36,727 bases of DNA from Candidatus Gastranaerophilales bacterium (GCA_944324405.1 CALUWF010000015.1:1-36727), one strand, 5' to 3'; counted from the first letter of the stretch, positions 24,786 to 34,070 are shown. The notes: generated from the letters alone by a model not told the origin. Numbers and translations are program-made.

Positions 24786-25352
24786 ATGCCTTTTGAATTT
24801 AAAAAAACGGATATTGATGATGTAATTCTTGTTATACCAAAAGTATTTGAGGACAAGAGGGGATTTTTTCTTGAAGGATACAAAAAATCCGACTTTATAA
24901 AAAACGGCATAAAAGACGATTTTAATCAGGATAATCACTCAAAATCTTCTTTTGGAGTGCTGAGAGGCCTGCATTACCAGAGCAGACCGCATATGCAGGC
25001 AAAACTGGTGCGCTGCATAAGAGGTAAGATTTTTGATGTTGCCGTTGACATAAGAAAAAATTCTAAAACATTCGGTAAATGGACGGGCGCAATTTTGAGC
25101 GAAGAAAACAAAAATATGCTCTACATCCCCGAAGGCTTTGCCCATGGCTTTCTAACACTCACCGACACGGCAGAACTTTTATATAAAGCCTCAGGCGAAT
25201 ACGCGCCGCAAAACGACAGAGGCATACTCTGGAATGATTCTGATATTAATATAGACTGGAAAAAACACGGGCTTAACTTTGAACCGCTGCTGAGCGACAA
25301 AGACAGAGTGCAGCCCGGATTAAAAGAAATTAAAGAGGAAGATTTATTATGA
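24786..25352 (+). CDS. rfbC: dTDP-4-dehydrorhamnose 3,5-epimerase
   Basis: Third enzyme of dTDP-L-rhamnose synthesis, epimerising C3 and C5 of dTDP-4-keto-6-deoxyglucose. 188 residues in the RmlC cupin fold: RGLHYQ (60-65) with the catalytic His63, VAVDIR (85-90), and IPEGFAHGFLTL (114-125) with His120. AGGGAAG precedes the ATG. First gene of the operon; its stop overlaps rfbB by four bases. Confidence 0.96.
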   Translation: MPFEFKKTDIDDVILVIPKVFEDKRGFFLEGYKKSDFIKNGIKDDFNQDNHSKSSFGVLRGLHYQSRPHMQAKLVRCIRGKIFDVAVDIRKNSKTFGKWTGAILSEENKNMLYIPEGFAHGFLTLTDTAELLYKASGEYAPQNDRGILWNDSDINIDWKKHGLNFEPLLSDKDRVQPGLKEIKEEDLL

Positions 25353-26329
25353 AAATATTGGTAACGGGCGGCGCAGGCTTTATCGGGAGCTGTTTTGTAA
25401 GGCATATGGTAAAAAAACACCCCGATTATAAAATTATAAACCTTGATGCACTCACATACGCGGGCAACATCGAAAATTTGAACGATGTTAAAAATAACCC
25501 TAATTACACTTTCGTGCACGGTAATATTTGCGATAAAAACCTTGTTGCACAAATTGTACAAGATGTTGACTGCATTGTAAACTTTGCGGCGGAAAGCCAC
25601 GTGGACAGGTCTATATTGACCCCTGAAATTTTTATAGAAACAAACGTGCTCGGCACGCTGAATTTACTTGAAAATGCCAAAAAATACAATATTCAAAGGT
25701 ATTTGCAGGTTTCAACGGATGAAGTATACGGAACACTCGGCAAAACAGGATATTTTTATGAAACAACGCCGCTTGCGCCAAATTCCCCCTACAGCGCTTC
25801 AAAGGCAAGCGCCGATATGCTTGTAAGGGCTTATTTTGAAACATATAAAACTCCCGTTTTAACAACAAGATGTTCAAATAACTACGGCCCTTACCAATAT
25901 CCCGAAAAATTAATACCGTTTTTTATATCAAAACTTCTAAAAGGCGAAAAAGTGCCTGTGTACGGCGACGGACTAAATGTACGCGACTGGCTTTATGTAT
26001 ATGACCATTGCGAAGCAATAGATACGGTTTTGCACAAGGGGCAAATCGGCGAAGTGTACAATGTCGGCGGACACAATGAAAAAACAAACCTTGAAATCAC
26101 AAAAATTATTTTAAACGAGATGGGAAAAGACGAAAATTCTATTGAATACGTACAGGACAGGCTCGGACACGACAGAAGATACGCCATCGATAACAATAAA
26201 ATCACAACACAGCTTGGCTGGAAACCGTCGCTTACATTTGAAGAGGGCATAAAATTGACAATAGACTGGTATTTAAACAATCAAGACTGGATTAAATCAA
26301 TAGAGAGCAAAAAGGCGGCGATGTTATGA
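25349..26329 (+). CDS. rfbB: dTDP-glucose 4,6-dehydratase
   Basis: Second enzyme of the pathway: NAD-dependent conversion of dTDP-glucose to dTDP-4-keto-6-deoxyglucose. 326 residues, extended SDR fold. GGAGFIGS (7-14) binds NAD, STDEVYG (122-128) carries the Asp-Glu dehydration pair, and Tyr148/Lys152 (YSASK) complete the active site; RCSNNYGPYQYPEKLIP is diagnostic. The ATG overlaps rfbC and the stop overlaps rfbD, each by ATGA. Confidence 0.97.
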   Translation: MKILVTGGAGFIGSCFVRHMVKKHPDYKIINLDALTYAGNIENLNDVKNNPNYTFVHGNICDKNLVAQIVQDVDCIVNFAAESHVDRSILTPEIFIETNVLGTLNLLENAKKYNIQRYLQVSTDEVYGTLGKTGYFYETTPLAPNSPYSASKASADMLVRAYFETYKTPVLTTRCSNNYGPYQYPEKLIPFFISKLLKGEKVPVYGDGLNVRDWLYVYDHCEAIDTVLHKGQIGEVYNVGGHNEKTNLEITKIILNEMGKDENSIEYVQDRLGHDRRYAIDNNKITTQLGWKPSLTFEEGIKLTIDWYLNNQDWIKSIESKKAAML

Positions 26330-27147
26330 AAATAATGGTAACTGGCGCAAGCGGAATGCTCGGGCAGGATTTATGCCCCATTCTTGAAGATATCGGCGTC
26401 TTTGTAATTCCCACAAACAGCAGCATTTTAGATATTACCGATAAAAATGCGGCAGAAAACTTTATACAAAATGCACACCCCGACATTATAATTCACTGTG
26501 CGGCATACACAAACGTTGATAAGGCGCAAAGCGACAGCGAAAATGCTTACAAGATAAACCGCGACGGCACAAGAAATATTGCAATAGCCGCAGATAAGAT
26601 AAACGCACTGATGATCAATATTTCAACGGATTACGTTTTTGACGGCACAAAAAATACACCCTATACGCCAAAAGACAAAACAAATCCGCAAAACGTGTAC
26701 GGAAGTTCAAAACTCGCGGGCGAGCAGGAAGTTATAAAACACTGCAAAAAATACTATATCGCGCGCACAAGCTGGCTTTACGGTCACAAGGGAAAAAATT
26801 TCGTCGAAACAATGATTTCTCTTGCGCAAAAACCGGAACTTAAAGTCGTTGACGATCAAACGGGCTGCCCAACATGGACTGTTGCGCTCTGCCGTGCCGT
26901 TATCAAGCTAATATCAGAACAAAAACCCTATGGCATATACCACACCTGCGGGGGCGGGTACACAAGCTGGTACGGCTTTGCAAAAGAAATATTCAAACTT
27001 GCGGGAATAAATGCAAATCTTAAACCCTGCACAACGGATGAATTTCCGCGCGACGCAAAGCGTCCTAAATTCAGCGTAATGGACAACGACGGAATTTGTC
27101 CGGACTGGAAATTGTCACTAAAAGAATATATCGAAATGAGAGGATAA
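26326..27147 (+). CDS. rfbD: dTDP-4-dehydrorhamnose reductase
   Basis: Final step: NAD(P)H reduction of dTDP-4-keto-rhamnose to dTDP-L-rhamnose. 273 residues. [12 protein letters not shown] (5-16) is the dinucleotide loop, STDYVFDG and YGSSKLAGE give the Thr and Tyr-x-x-x-Lys catalytic groups, and [11 protein letters not shown] is typical of RmlD. Overlaps rfbB by four bases; rfbA begins one base after its stop. Confidence 0.96.
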   Translation: MKIMVTGASGMLGQDLCPILEDIGVFVIPTNSSILDITDKNAAENFIQNAHPDIIIHCAAYTNVDKAQSDSENAYKINRDGTRNIAIAADKINALMINISTDYVFDGTKNTPYTPKDKTNPQNVYGSSKLAGEQEVIKHCKKYYIARTSWLYGHKGKNFVETMISLAQKPELKVVDDQTGCPTWTVALCRAVIKLISEQKPYGIYHTCGGGYTSWYGFAKEIFKLAGINANLKPCTTDEFPRDAKRPKFSVMDNDGICPDWKLSLKEYIEMRG

Positions 27148-27148
27148 A

Positions 27149-28039
27149 ATGCAAAGTTGCGGCGTTAAAAAAGGGATAGTTCTTGCGGGCGGCTCGGGTA
27201 CAAGGCTTTACCCCAGTACAATTGCGGTATCAAAACAGCTTTTGCCCGTTTATGATAAACCCATGGTCTACTACCCGATATCCGTACTTATGCTTGCAGG
27301 TATTAAAGATATACTCATTATTTCCACTCCTTATGATATAGATAACTTTAAAAAACTGCTCGGGGACGGCTCGCAATTCGGTGTAAAATTTTCCTATGTT
27401 GTGCAGCCTTCGCCCGACGGACTTGCACAGGCGTTTATTCTCGGTGAAGATTTTATCGGGGAAGAATCCGTAGCTCTGATACTGGGCGATAACATATTCT
27501 ACGGTCAGTCTTTTTCATCAATGTTAAATGAAGTTTCTAAAAAAATTGAAACACGCGGCGGTGCAACCGTTTTTGGCTACAGGGTAAAAGACCCGCAAAG
27601 ATATGGTGTTGTAGACTTTGATAAAGACGGAAACGTGAAAACCATTGAAGAAAAACCAAAAAATCCAAAATCAGACTACGCGGTAACGGGGCTGTACTTC
27701 TATGACAACAAAGTGGTTGAATATGCAAAATCCTTAAAACCTTCAAAGCGCGGGGAACTTGAGATTACAGACTTAAATAATATATACTTAAAAAACGGCG
27801 ATTTAGATGTAAAGCTTTTTGGAAGAGGCTTCTCCTGGCTTGATACAGGAACACACCACTCTCTGCTTCAGGCAGGACAATACATACAGACAATTGAAGA
27901 AAATCAAGGAGTAAAAATAGCCTGTCTTGAAGAAATAGCCTATTCTATGGGATTTCTGGACAAAAAATCAATTTATGAAATAGCCCAAAAGTATAAGAAC
28001 AGCGAGTATTTCCAATATATTATAAATTTGATAAAATAA
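27149..28039 (+). CDS. rfbA: Glucose-1-phosphate thymidylyltransferase
   Basis: First enzyme of the pathway: glucose-1-phosphate plus dTTP to dTDP-glucose and pyrophosphate. 296 residues. [16 protein letters not shown] (9-24) is the nucleotidyltransferase loop, with the conserved [16 protein letters not shown] following, then ILGDNIFYG and [25 protein letters not shown] lies before the ATG inside the end of rfbD. It is last in the order C-B-D-A, so the pathway is complete in one transcript. The acceptor glycosyltransferase is not here. Confidence 0.97.
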   Translation: MQSCGVKKGIVLAGGSGTRLYPSTIAVSKQLLPVYDKPMVYYPISVLMLAGIKDILIISTPYDIDNFKKLLGDGSQFGVKFSYVVQPSPDGLAQAFILGEDFIGEESVALILGDNIFYGQSFSSMLNEVSKKIETRGGATVFGYRVKDPQRYGVVDFDKDGNVKTIEEKPKNPKSDYAVTGLYFYDNKVVEYAKSLKPSKRGELEITDLNNIYLKNGDLDVKLFGRGFSWLDTGTHHSLLQAGQYIQTIEENQGVKIACLEEIAYSMGFLDKKSIYEIAQKYKNSEYFQYIINLIK

Positions 28040-28050
28040 AAATAAAAAAA

Positions 28051-28093
28051 GGCTCAAAGTGTTTATAAACTTCTCTATAACCTCCTTTGAGCC
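28051..28093 (-). terminator. Terminator-like hairpin oriented for the minus strand
   Basis: GGCTCAAAG (28051-28059) pairs perfectly with CTTTGAGCC (28085-28093) around a 25-base loop. On the plus strand it is followed by CAGTAGC with no T run. On the minus strand it is followed by a run of seven T and further T-rich sequence. The flanking genes are both plus-strand, so it either stops antisense or unknown small-RNA transcription, or acts as a 3' stem for rfbA mRNA. Confidence 0.5.
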
Positions 28094-28151
28094 CAGTAGC
28101 AAATACGGCATTGACTCTATAGACGCATCTTTTAATTTTTAGTTCCCGATG

Positions 28152-28157
28152 TATAAT
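28152..28157 (+). promoter_or_regulatory. -10 element of the glcD-like gene (leaderless)
   Basis: Perfect TATAAT, preceded directly by TG and followed by TGCACT and the ATG at 28164. The predicted +1 is the A of the ATG. It lies within what would be the N-terminus if the in-frame ATG at 28149 were used, which argues for the 28164 start. Confidence 0.6.
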
Positions 28158-28163
28158 TGCACT

Positions 28164-29540
28164 ATGGATAAAATTTTATTTGAGGAACTAAAAAAAATAT
28201 ATAACGGTGATATTCTCTATAAAGATGAGGATGTATACCCCTATGCCTACGATACTTCCCCTAATCCGCAAAATATTGTAAAGCCCGAGTTTGTTGTTTT
28301 TCCGACAAATTCAATACAGGTATCAAAAACCGTTTTAATTGCAAAAAAACACAATATCGCCATAATTCCGCGCGGAGCCGGCACAAACCATTGCGGCGGG
28401 TGCAGGGTAAAACAAAAATCAATTGTTTTACACTTTTCAAAAATGAATAAAATTCTTGATATAAACAAAGAAGATTTAATTGCACATGTACAGCCAAATG
28501 CAATTGTCAGGGAAATTAACGCACAGGCGGAAAAACTCGGTTTATTTTTTCCTCCCGACCCGTCAAATCTTGCCGTTTCAACAATAGGCGGGGCGGCAGC
28601 GCTCAGCTCCGGAGGCCCGCGCACCTTTAAATACGGTTCAACAAAAGACTATGTAATAAATCTTGAAGTGGTGCTTGCAGACGGCAGCATAATAAAAACA
28701 GGCTCGGATGTGGCAAAAAATGTCACGGGCTACAACTTAACGTCACTTTTTGTAGGCTCGGAAGGCACACTTGGAATAATTACCGCTCTTACTCTTCGCC
28801 TCATTCCAAAGCCAGAGGCAAGAAAAGTTACTCTTGCATACTTTGATGATTTAATAAGCGCAGTAAGTGCGGTTAATGCCATAATAAACTCGGGGTTTAT
28901 GCCCGCAACATTAGATTTGCTTGACAGAAATACGCTCGAAACCATTGAAAAATTTAACCCATGCGGTCTGCTTTGCGACAAAGAAGCCGCGCTTTTAATA
29001 GAGCTTGACGGATTTGTCGAAAATCTAAACTTTGAGTGCAAAAAAATATATGAAATATTGAATAAATCCAATGCAGCACAAATTATTCAGGCAAAAGACG
29101 AAGAAGAAAACGAAAAAATCTGGCGCACAAGAAGGAGTGCTTTTGCGGCGGTTACAAAACTCCGCCCGAATGTCGTAACAGAAGATGTCGTTGTACCGCG
29201 CTCAAAAATTGTTGCGCTCACAAAAGGGATACAAAAAATCTGTGCCGAGCATGATATTATAGTGTGCATTATGGGTCATGCGGGAGATGGCAATATACAC
29301 CCCAATTTTGCCCTTGATTTATTAAACGAAGAAGAGAAAAAGAATTTTGAAATTGTAAAAGATAAACTTTTTTCTCTTGCGCTGAGCCTTGGCGGAAGTT
29401 TGTCGGGCGAGCATGGTATAGGATACGAGAAGAAAAAATATTTAAATCAGGCGCTTGACCCCGTTGCGCTTGAATATATGGGAAAAATCAAAAAATTGTT
29501 TGACCCCGATAATATAATTAATCCGGATAAAATGTTTTAA
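28164..29540 (+). CDS. FAD-linked oxidase, GlcD / D-lactate dehydrogenase type
   Basis: 458 residues from the ATG at 28164. The FAD-binding PCMH domain (about 35-215) has PRGAGTNHCGGC (69-80), PPDPSNLAVSTIGG and VGSEGTLGIIT. The C-terminal FAD-oxidase domain has GHAGDGNIHPNF, with the His that helps hydroxyacid oxidation, and SGEHGIGYEKKKYL. Such enzymes oxidise glycolate, D-lactate or related 2-hydroxyacids. The usual partners glcE and glcF are absent, so it may act alone, like bacterial D-lactate dehydrogenases. Cys77 and Cys80 in the flavin loop replace the more usual Leu-Ser-type residues and could bind or be oxidised; this is noted, not proven. Confidence 0.9.
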   Translation: MDKILFEELKKIYNGDILYKDEDVYPYAYDTSPNPQNIVKPEFVVFPTNSIQVSKTVLIAKKHNIAIIPRGAGTNHCGGCRVKQKSIVLHFSKMNKILDINKEDLIAHVQPNAIVREINAQAEKLGLFFPPDPSNLAVSTIGGAAALSSGGPRTFKYGSTKDYVINLEVVLADGSIIKTGSDVAKNVTGYNLTSLFVGSEGTLGIITALTLRLIPKPEARKVTLAYFDDLISAVSAVNAIINSGFMPATLDLLDRNTLETIEKFNPCGLLCDKEAALLIELDGFVENLNFECKKIYEILNKSNAAQIIQAKDEEENEKIWRTRRSAFAAVTKLRPNVVTEDVVVPRSKIVALTKGIQKICAEHDIIVCIMGHAGDGNIHPNFALDLLNEEEKKNFEIVKDKLFSLALSLGGSLSGEHGIGYEKKKYLNQALDPVALEYMGKIKKLFDPDNIINPDKMF

Positions 29541-29547
29541 ATTTTTA

Positions 29548-29556
29548 TGTTATTGT
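29548..29556 (+). promoter_or_regulatory. Extended -10 of the MATE gene (near-leaderless)
   Basis: TGTTATTGT (TGn plus TATTGT) with predicted +1 at 29563, one base before the ATG at 29564. It is located in the 23-base gap after the glcD-like gene; only a weak GAG could serve as ribosome site. Confidence 0.4.
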
Positions 29557-29563
29557 AGAGTTT

Positions 29564-30910
29564 ATGGAAGCATTAACGACAAAATTTCAAATATACAAGA
29601 AATATTCGGTTGATTTAATAAAGCTCAGCGGCCCGATACTTGCGGGCAATCTTGCCAATATGATGATAAATGTCGGCGATGTACTTGTCGCGGGAAGACA
29701 CTCAACCGTTACACTCGGCGCAATAAGCGTCGCTTCAGCCATATTTATGACATTTATGATTGCGGCAGTCGGGCTTATGGCAAGCATTTCACCTGTCGTT
29801 TCAAACCTTCGCGGTGAAAGAAAAACAACAAAAACACTGCTTCGCGCAACCGTTAAATACTCTCTTATAATAGGGCTGCTTTTTTGCCTTTTAATTCGCT
29901 ATATAATTCGCCACATAGACATTATTGGCCTTGCGCTGGATTTATACCCGCTTGTCGTTGAATATTTGGATATTAGCAGCTGGGGTATGTTTGGCGGCTT
30001 ACTTTTTATTGCATTAAAAGAATTCTTGCAAGCGTATGAAATAGTAAATTTTCCAAACATGGTTGTTGTGGTTGAGATATTTTTAAATCTCTTTTTAAAT
30101 GTCGCACTGGTCTTTGGTATGTGGGGCTTCCCGGAGCTTGGAGTAAAAGGTCTTGCCATAGCAAGCCTTTTTGTCAGAACGGTTGGCGGCATAGCGCTTT
30201 TAATCTACTGTATACCGTTTTTTAAAGGACATTCAAGACGCACCAAAAGTTACATAAAAGAACTTTTAAAAACCGGCTGGCCAATATCTTTTGCACTGTT
30301 TTTTGAATTTCTGGGTTTTAATATAACAGCAGTGCTTGTCGGCAAATTCTCATCACTCCTTGCCGCCGCACACAACATTATCGTAACTGTTACAAGTCTT
30401 ACTTATATGTTTCCCATGTCAATTTCAAATGCAATGGCAATAAAAGTAGGTTTTGCGAACGGCGAAAAAAATATTCTTGATATTAAGCGATATTCTCTGG
30501 CAGGAATTTATTTGTCTGTTATTTTTATGGGGATAAATGCGCTAATTTATTTATTTTTCCCGGAATTACTACTTTCGCTTTTCACAAACGATAAAAATGT
30601 AATACTTGTATCTTTGCCGGTAATGCACGTTGTACTCTGTTATTTATTCTTTGATGGAATACAATGCTCCTGCATTGGCTCCCTTAAAGGTTTAAAAGAT
30701 ACCAAACCAATTATGATGACAATGGCAATTGCTTACCTGGTTATAGGAATACCCGTAGGCTCAATTCTTGCTTTTAAATTTAACATAGTGCTTATGGGCT
30801 TTTGGAGCGGACTTGCTCTTGCACTTTTTAGCGCGAGTATAATCTCCTCTACGATTTTACTTATAAGAATCAGACAAATGCAAAAAACTACTTTTTGTCG
30901 TAAACCTTAA
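29564..30910 (+). CDS. MATE-family multidrug/metabolite exporter
   Basis: 448 residues, about twelve transmembrane helices in two homologous halves, the MATE/NorM plan. The N-terminal helix LSGPILAGNLANMMINVGDVLVAG matches the usual first helix of the family, and the second half repeats it around LKTGWPISFALFFEFLGFN. Na+- or H+-coupled export of cationic drugs or metabolites is the family role; the substrate here is unknown. It lies 23 bases after the glcD-like gene. Its last 23 bases overlap the convergent parvulin gene. Confidence 0.92.
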   Translation: MEALTTKFQIYKKYSVDLIKLSGPILAGNLANMMINVGDVLVAGRHSTVTLGAISVASAIFMTFMIAAVGLMASISPVVSNLRGERKTTKTLLRATVKYSLIIGLLFCLLIRYIIRHIDIIGLALDLYPLVVEYLDISSWGMFGGLLFIALKEFLQAYEIVNFPNMVVVVEIFLNLFLNVALVFGMWGFPELGVKGLAIASLFVRTVGGIALLIYCIPFFKGHSRRTKSYIKELLKTGWPISFALFFEFLGFNITAVLVGKFSSLLAAAHNIIVTVTSLTYMFPMSISNAMAIKVGFANGEKNILDIKRYSLAGIYLSVIFMGINALIYLFFPELLLSLFTNDKNVILVSLPVMHVVLCYLFFDGIQCSCIGSLKGLKDTKPIMMTMAIAYLVIGIPVGSILAFKFNIVLMGFWSGLALALFSASIISSTILLIRIRQMQKTTFCRKP

Positions 30911-31256
30911 TCAAATGCCAGCCAAAATCCGTCTGTACAGGGTCTGATACAACACCAACAGGCAAGGAAAAAGCGGCATCTTCAAACTCTTTTACCATTT
31001 TTCCGCGGCCGAAGTATCCAAGGTTACCGCCATATTCACCCGAAGGGCAAGCGCTGTATTTTTTTGCAACCTCGGAAAAACTTTCGCCGTTTTCAATTCT
31101 GTTTCTAAGGGCTTTAGCTTTAGACTCGCTTCCGACAAGAATATGTGCTGCCTTAACTTCGGTATAGTTGTTTGCATTTTCATCTATCGGAACCTTGGCA
31201 TTGCTTATCAACGTAAAAGCAAAAAGTGCGGCAATTAAAAGTAATATTTTTTTCAT
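30888..31256 (-). CDS. Secreted parvulin-type peptidyl-prolyl isomerase
   Basis: 122 residues: signal peptide (1-20, MKK followed by a hydrophobic core and SNA cleavage site), then a single parvulin domain (about 34-120) with EVKAAHILVGSE, SGEYGGNLGYFGRGKMVKEFEDAAFSLPVG and TDFGWHLIKV. It would act outside the inner membrane, catalysing prolyl isomerisation of exported proteins. It lacks the chaperone domains of SurA or PrsA, so it is a minimal form. GGGG precedes the ATG by five bases. Divergent from the TolC operon. Confidence 0.94.
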   Translation of the reverse strand: MKKILLLIAALFAFTLISNAKVPIDENANNYTEVKAAHILVGSESKAKALRNRIENGESFSEVAKKYSACPSGEYGGNLGYFGRGKMVKEFEDAAFSLPVGVVSDPVQTDFGWHLIKVYDKK

Positions 31257-31328
31257 ATCAACCCCATCGTATGTCTACCTAATACAGTTTAGCATAAAAT
31301 AATAATGTCAAATCCTCCATAGGCATGG

Positions 31329-31356
31329 TTGACAGAAGAAACTTTAAAAATACAAT
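31329..31356 (+). promoter_or_regulatory. Promoter of the TolC-MacAB-like operon
   Basis: Perfect TTGACA (31329-31334), 16-base spacer, TACAAT (31351-31356). Predicted start near 31363, about 21 bases before the TolC gene ATG. Confidence 0.68.
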
Positions 31357-31383
31357 AATATATAAAAGGCTTGTTGACTTTAA

Positions 31384-32910
31384 ATGTATTGCAATAAAAT
31401 TTTAAAAAATATATGTGTAATTATACTTGTCGCAGCATTTACAACACAGAGCGCAAATGCTTTTTCCTTTATATTCAAGAAAAAGCAAAAAAAGCAGGAC
31501 AAGGTTGAAGAGGTTATAACACCGGAAGAAAAAGAAAAAGGCAAAAAAAACTTTTCTCTTGAAGAATGCATTGATTATGCCATAAATAATGACCCTAACG
31601 TCAGAATTTCAGCCGGTAATTACGAAGTTCAAAAAAGCAGGGTAGGGCAGGCTAAATCAGACTATTTTCCAATGTTGGGATTTGGCACCGGATACAACTA
31701 CCAATACAGTAACAGCTCCGGTTTTACTTCAAGCAGCATGTGGAGAGGAAGTAGCAGAAGTAATTCTAACGGATATTATCAATTAAATGCCAGTGTTAAT
31801 CAGCTTATATGGAACTTTGGCAGAACAACCGCCGGAATAAATATGCAAAAATTTAACCGTGAATCTGCGGGTTATGATTTAGACTACAGTATTTTAGAAA
31901 CGGTATACAACGTTAAAACCGCATATTTTGCCGTACTTGCAGCATTGGCCAATGTTGATATTTTTGAGCGTTCCGTCAGAATAAACTCTCTCAACTACGA
32001 ACGTACAAAAGCAATGTTTGATGAGGGTTTAAAATCAAGAATAGACGTGGTTAACGCAGAAGTGTATTTGACGGATGCCAAAACGCAGCTAATAGATGCT
32101 CAATACCAGTACGATACAGCTATGGTAAATCTTAAAAACGCTATGTACTACACAAAAGACAAGGATTTTCTTGTTGAAAATACTGAAAACTTTGACTTTT
32201 TAAGAAACAACTACAAAATGCAGACAGTTGAAGTCGGTACGATAAAGAAAAACGGAGAAACTCAAAACGGCGAATATTCCGCAGTATTACTCACATCCGG
32301 CATTCAAAAACAAGATATTCTGCAAAATTACAAATTTAACCCCCTGATAATAGAATTAAGCGAAGCAATCAAAACGGCCTATGAAAACAGACCGGATTTA
32401 AAATCACTCAAAATGATTGTACGCGCACAGGAAGAATCCCTAAAGCAGATAAAAAGGAGCTGGGCACCCGAGATATCGGCAAGCGCAGGCTATAATTTAA
32501 GATATATGGACAGTCAATCAAATACAGGTTTTACGGCAAGCGCCAACCTTGATTTTCCTATGATTAATATGATGGACATAAAATACAGGATTGACGAAGG
32601 AAAATCATATCTTTTAATTGCAAGGGATAATGTGGATTTATCCGAAAAAAATATAAACTATGAAGTGCAAAGGTATTACCTTGCAATGAGAAGACTTGAA
32701 AAAACAATTCCTTTAATGGCCGATAAAGTCCGCCAGACGCTTGAAAATTTTGAACTTGCGGATGGAAGATATGCAGTCGGCCTAAATAATTTTATTGAAC
32801 TTCAAGACGCGCAGACAAATTATAACAACGCCCAACTCGCATTTGTGCAGTCGGTTTTTGATTACAACGTTGCGCGCGAAGAATTTAAAAAATCAATGGG
32901 GGTCAGATGA
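31384..32910 (+). CDS. TolC-family outer membrane efflux protein
   Basis: 508 residues with a signal peptide ending near Ala26 (SANA-FSF), then a Lys/Glu-rich linker and two OEP repeats. The domain starts at FSLEECIDYAINNDPNVRISAGNYEVQKSRVGQAKSDYFP and the second repeat at AIKTAYENRPDLKSLKMIVRAQEESLKQIKRSWAPEI, as in TolC. Between them lies a Ser-rich strand region. The trimer would form the outer-membrane channel of the exporter encoded downstream, showing that this organism has an outer membrane. No clear ribosome site is seen; AAGG is 14 bases before the ATG. The stop overlaps the next gene by four bases. Confidence 0.93.
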   Translation: MYCNKILKNICVIILVAAFTTQSANAFSFIFKKKQKKQDKVEEVITPEEKEKGKKNFSLEECIDYAINNDPNVRISAGNYEVQKSRVGQAKSDYFPMLGFGTGYNYQYSNSSGFTSSSMWRGSSRSNSNGYYQLNASVNQLIWNFGRTTAGINMQKFNRESAGYDLDYSILETVYNVKTAYFAVLAALANVDIFERSVRINSLNYERTKAMFDEGLKSRIDVVNAEVYLTDAKTQLIDAQYQYDTAMVNLKNAMYYTKDKDFLVENTENFDFLRNNYKMQTVEVGTIKKNGETQNGEYSAVLLTSGIQKQDILQNYKFNPLIIELSEAIKTAYENRPDLKSLKMIVRAQEESLKQIKRSWAPEISASAGYNLRYMDSQSNTGFTASANLDFPMINMMDIKYRIDEGKSYLLIARDNVDLSEKNINYEVQRYYLAMRRLEKTIPLMADKVRQTLENFELADGRYAVGLNNFIELQDAQTNYNNAQLAFVQSVFDYNVAREEFKKSMGVR

Positions 32911-34070
32911 ATAAGAAAACAATTATAATTATCATATCCGCTCTTGTACTTATACTTTTACTTCTTGGAGTAATTAAACTTTGCACCAAAAAAAGCGTAT
33001 TTTACAAGAGTGTTCCTGTTAAAAAAAGAACAATAGTGGAAAGCGTTGAAGCCTCGGGCACAATAAACCCTGTTCAAACCGTAGATATCGGTACACAGGT
33101 ATCCGGAACAATAAAATACATTTACGCAGACTACAACTCAAAAGTTAAAAAAGGCGACCTGCTTGCCCAAATTGACCCTGCACTATTTCAGGCACAGGTA
33201 GACAAAGCACGAAGCGACTTAAATGCCGCAAAAGCAAACTACCAAAGGTCAAAGAGCATGCTTGAATACGAAAAGAAAAACTATGAAAGATATGCAAGGC
33301 TGTATACGAAAAATTACGTTTCAAAAAGCGAGGTTGACCTGGCGGAAGCTAATTATAAATCAAACTTAGCGGAAGTGAACGCTATGAAAGCACAAATAAA
33401 CCAGGCAAGTGCAACGCTTGAAAATAATCTTACTAATTTAAGGTACACAAAAATCATCTCGCCTGTTGACGGAGTTGTTGTATCAAGAAGCGTCGATGTA
33501 GGACAGACTGTTGCCGCAAGCTTCCAGACACCTACTTTGTTTATGGTGGCACAGGATTTAACCCAAATGCAGATAGAAGTTAACGTATCGGAAGCGGATA
33601 TCGGCAGAATAAAAGTTGGGCAGGATGTCACATACACTCTTGACGGCTATGCAAACGAAGAATTTCACGGAAAGGTATCCCAGGTAAGAATTTCGCCGAC
33701 AACAGTTTCAAATGTCGTGACATACACTGTAATTGTCGATGTTACAAACGAAGAAAACAAACTCATACCCGGCATGACGGCAAATGTTTCCGTTATTACA
33801 AATAAAAGCGAAAACGTAATAGCTGTACCGGTTGCGGCATTTCGCTTCACTCCAAAAGAAATAACGGGTGGCAAAAAATTTGAAAAACAGGGTGTGTGGG
33901 TAATGGCTAAAAATAAAAAGCCTCAAAGAATTGAAGTGACAACCGGCGCATCTGACGGTGATTACACCGCTATAACAGAGGGAAATATAAAAGAAGGCGA
34001 CAGAGTGATAATCGATAGTTCAAATACACAAAAAACAACTGCAAAAAGGCGCCGCATGGGGATTTTATAA
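32907..34070 (+). CDS. MacA-like periplasmic adaptor (HlyD/RND family)
   Basis: 387 residues: a single N-terminal membrane anchor (about 5-25), a lipoyl/barrel-sandwich region (TVDIGTQVSGTIKYIYADYNSKVKKGDLLAQID and KIISPVDGVVVSRSVDVGQTV), a helical hairpin between them (about 90-170), a beta-barrel domain, and a basic Arg/Lys-rich C-terminal end (TAKRRRMGIL). It bridges the permease and the TolC channel across the periplasm. Coupled by four-base overlap to the TolC gene; the next gene starts on the base after its stop. Confidence 0.94.
   Translation: MNKKTIIIIISALVLILLLLGVIKLCTKKSVFYKSVPVKKRTIVESVEASGTINPVQTVDIGTQVSGTIKYIYADYNSKVKKGDLLAQIDPALFQAQVDKARSDLNAAKANYQRSKSMLEYEKKNYERYARLYTKNYVSKSEVDLAEANYKSNLAEVNAMKAQINQASATLENNLTNLRYTKIISPVDGVVVSRSVDVGQTVAASFQTPTLFMVAQDLTQMQIEVNVSEADIGRIKVGQDVTYTLDGYANEEFHGKVSQVRISPTTVSNVVTYTVIVDVTNEENKLIPGMTANVSVITNKSENVIAVPVAAFRFTPKEITGGKKFEKQGVWVMAKNKKPQRIEVTTGASDGDYTAITEGNIKEGDRVIIDSSNTQKTTAKRRRMGIL

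Noticed and set aside
28051-28093. Hairpin as the ordinary terminator of the rfb operon
   Set aside because: There is no T run after the stem on the plus strand; the T run is on the other side.
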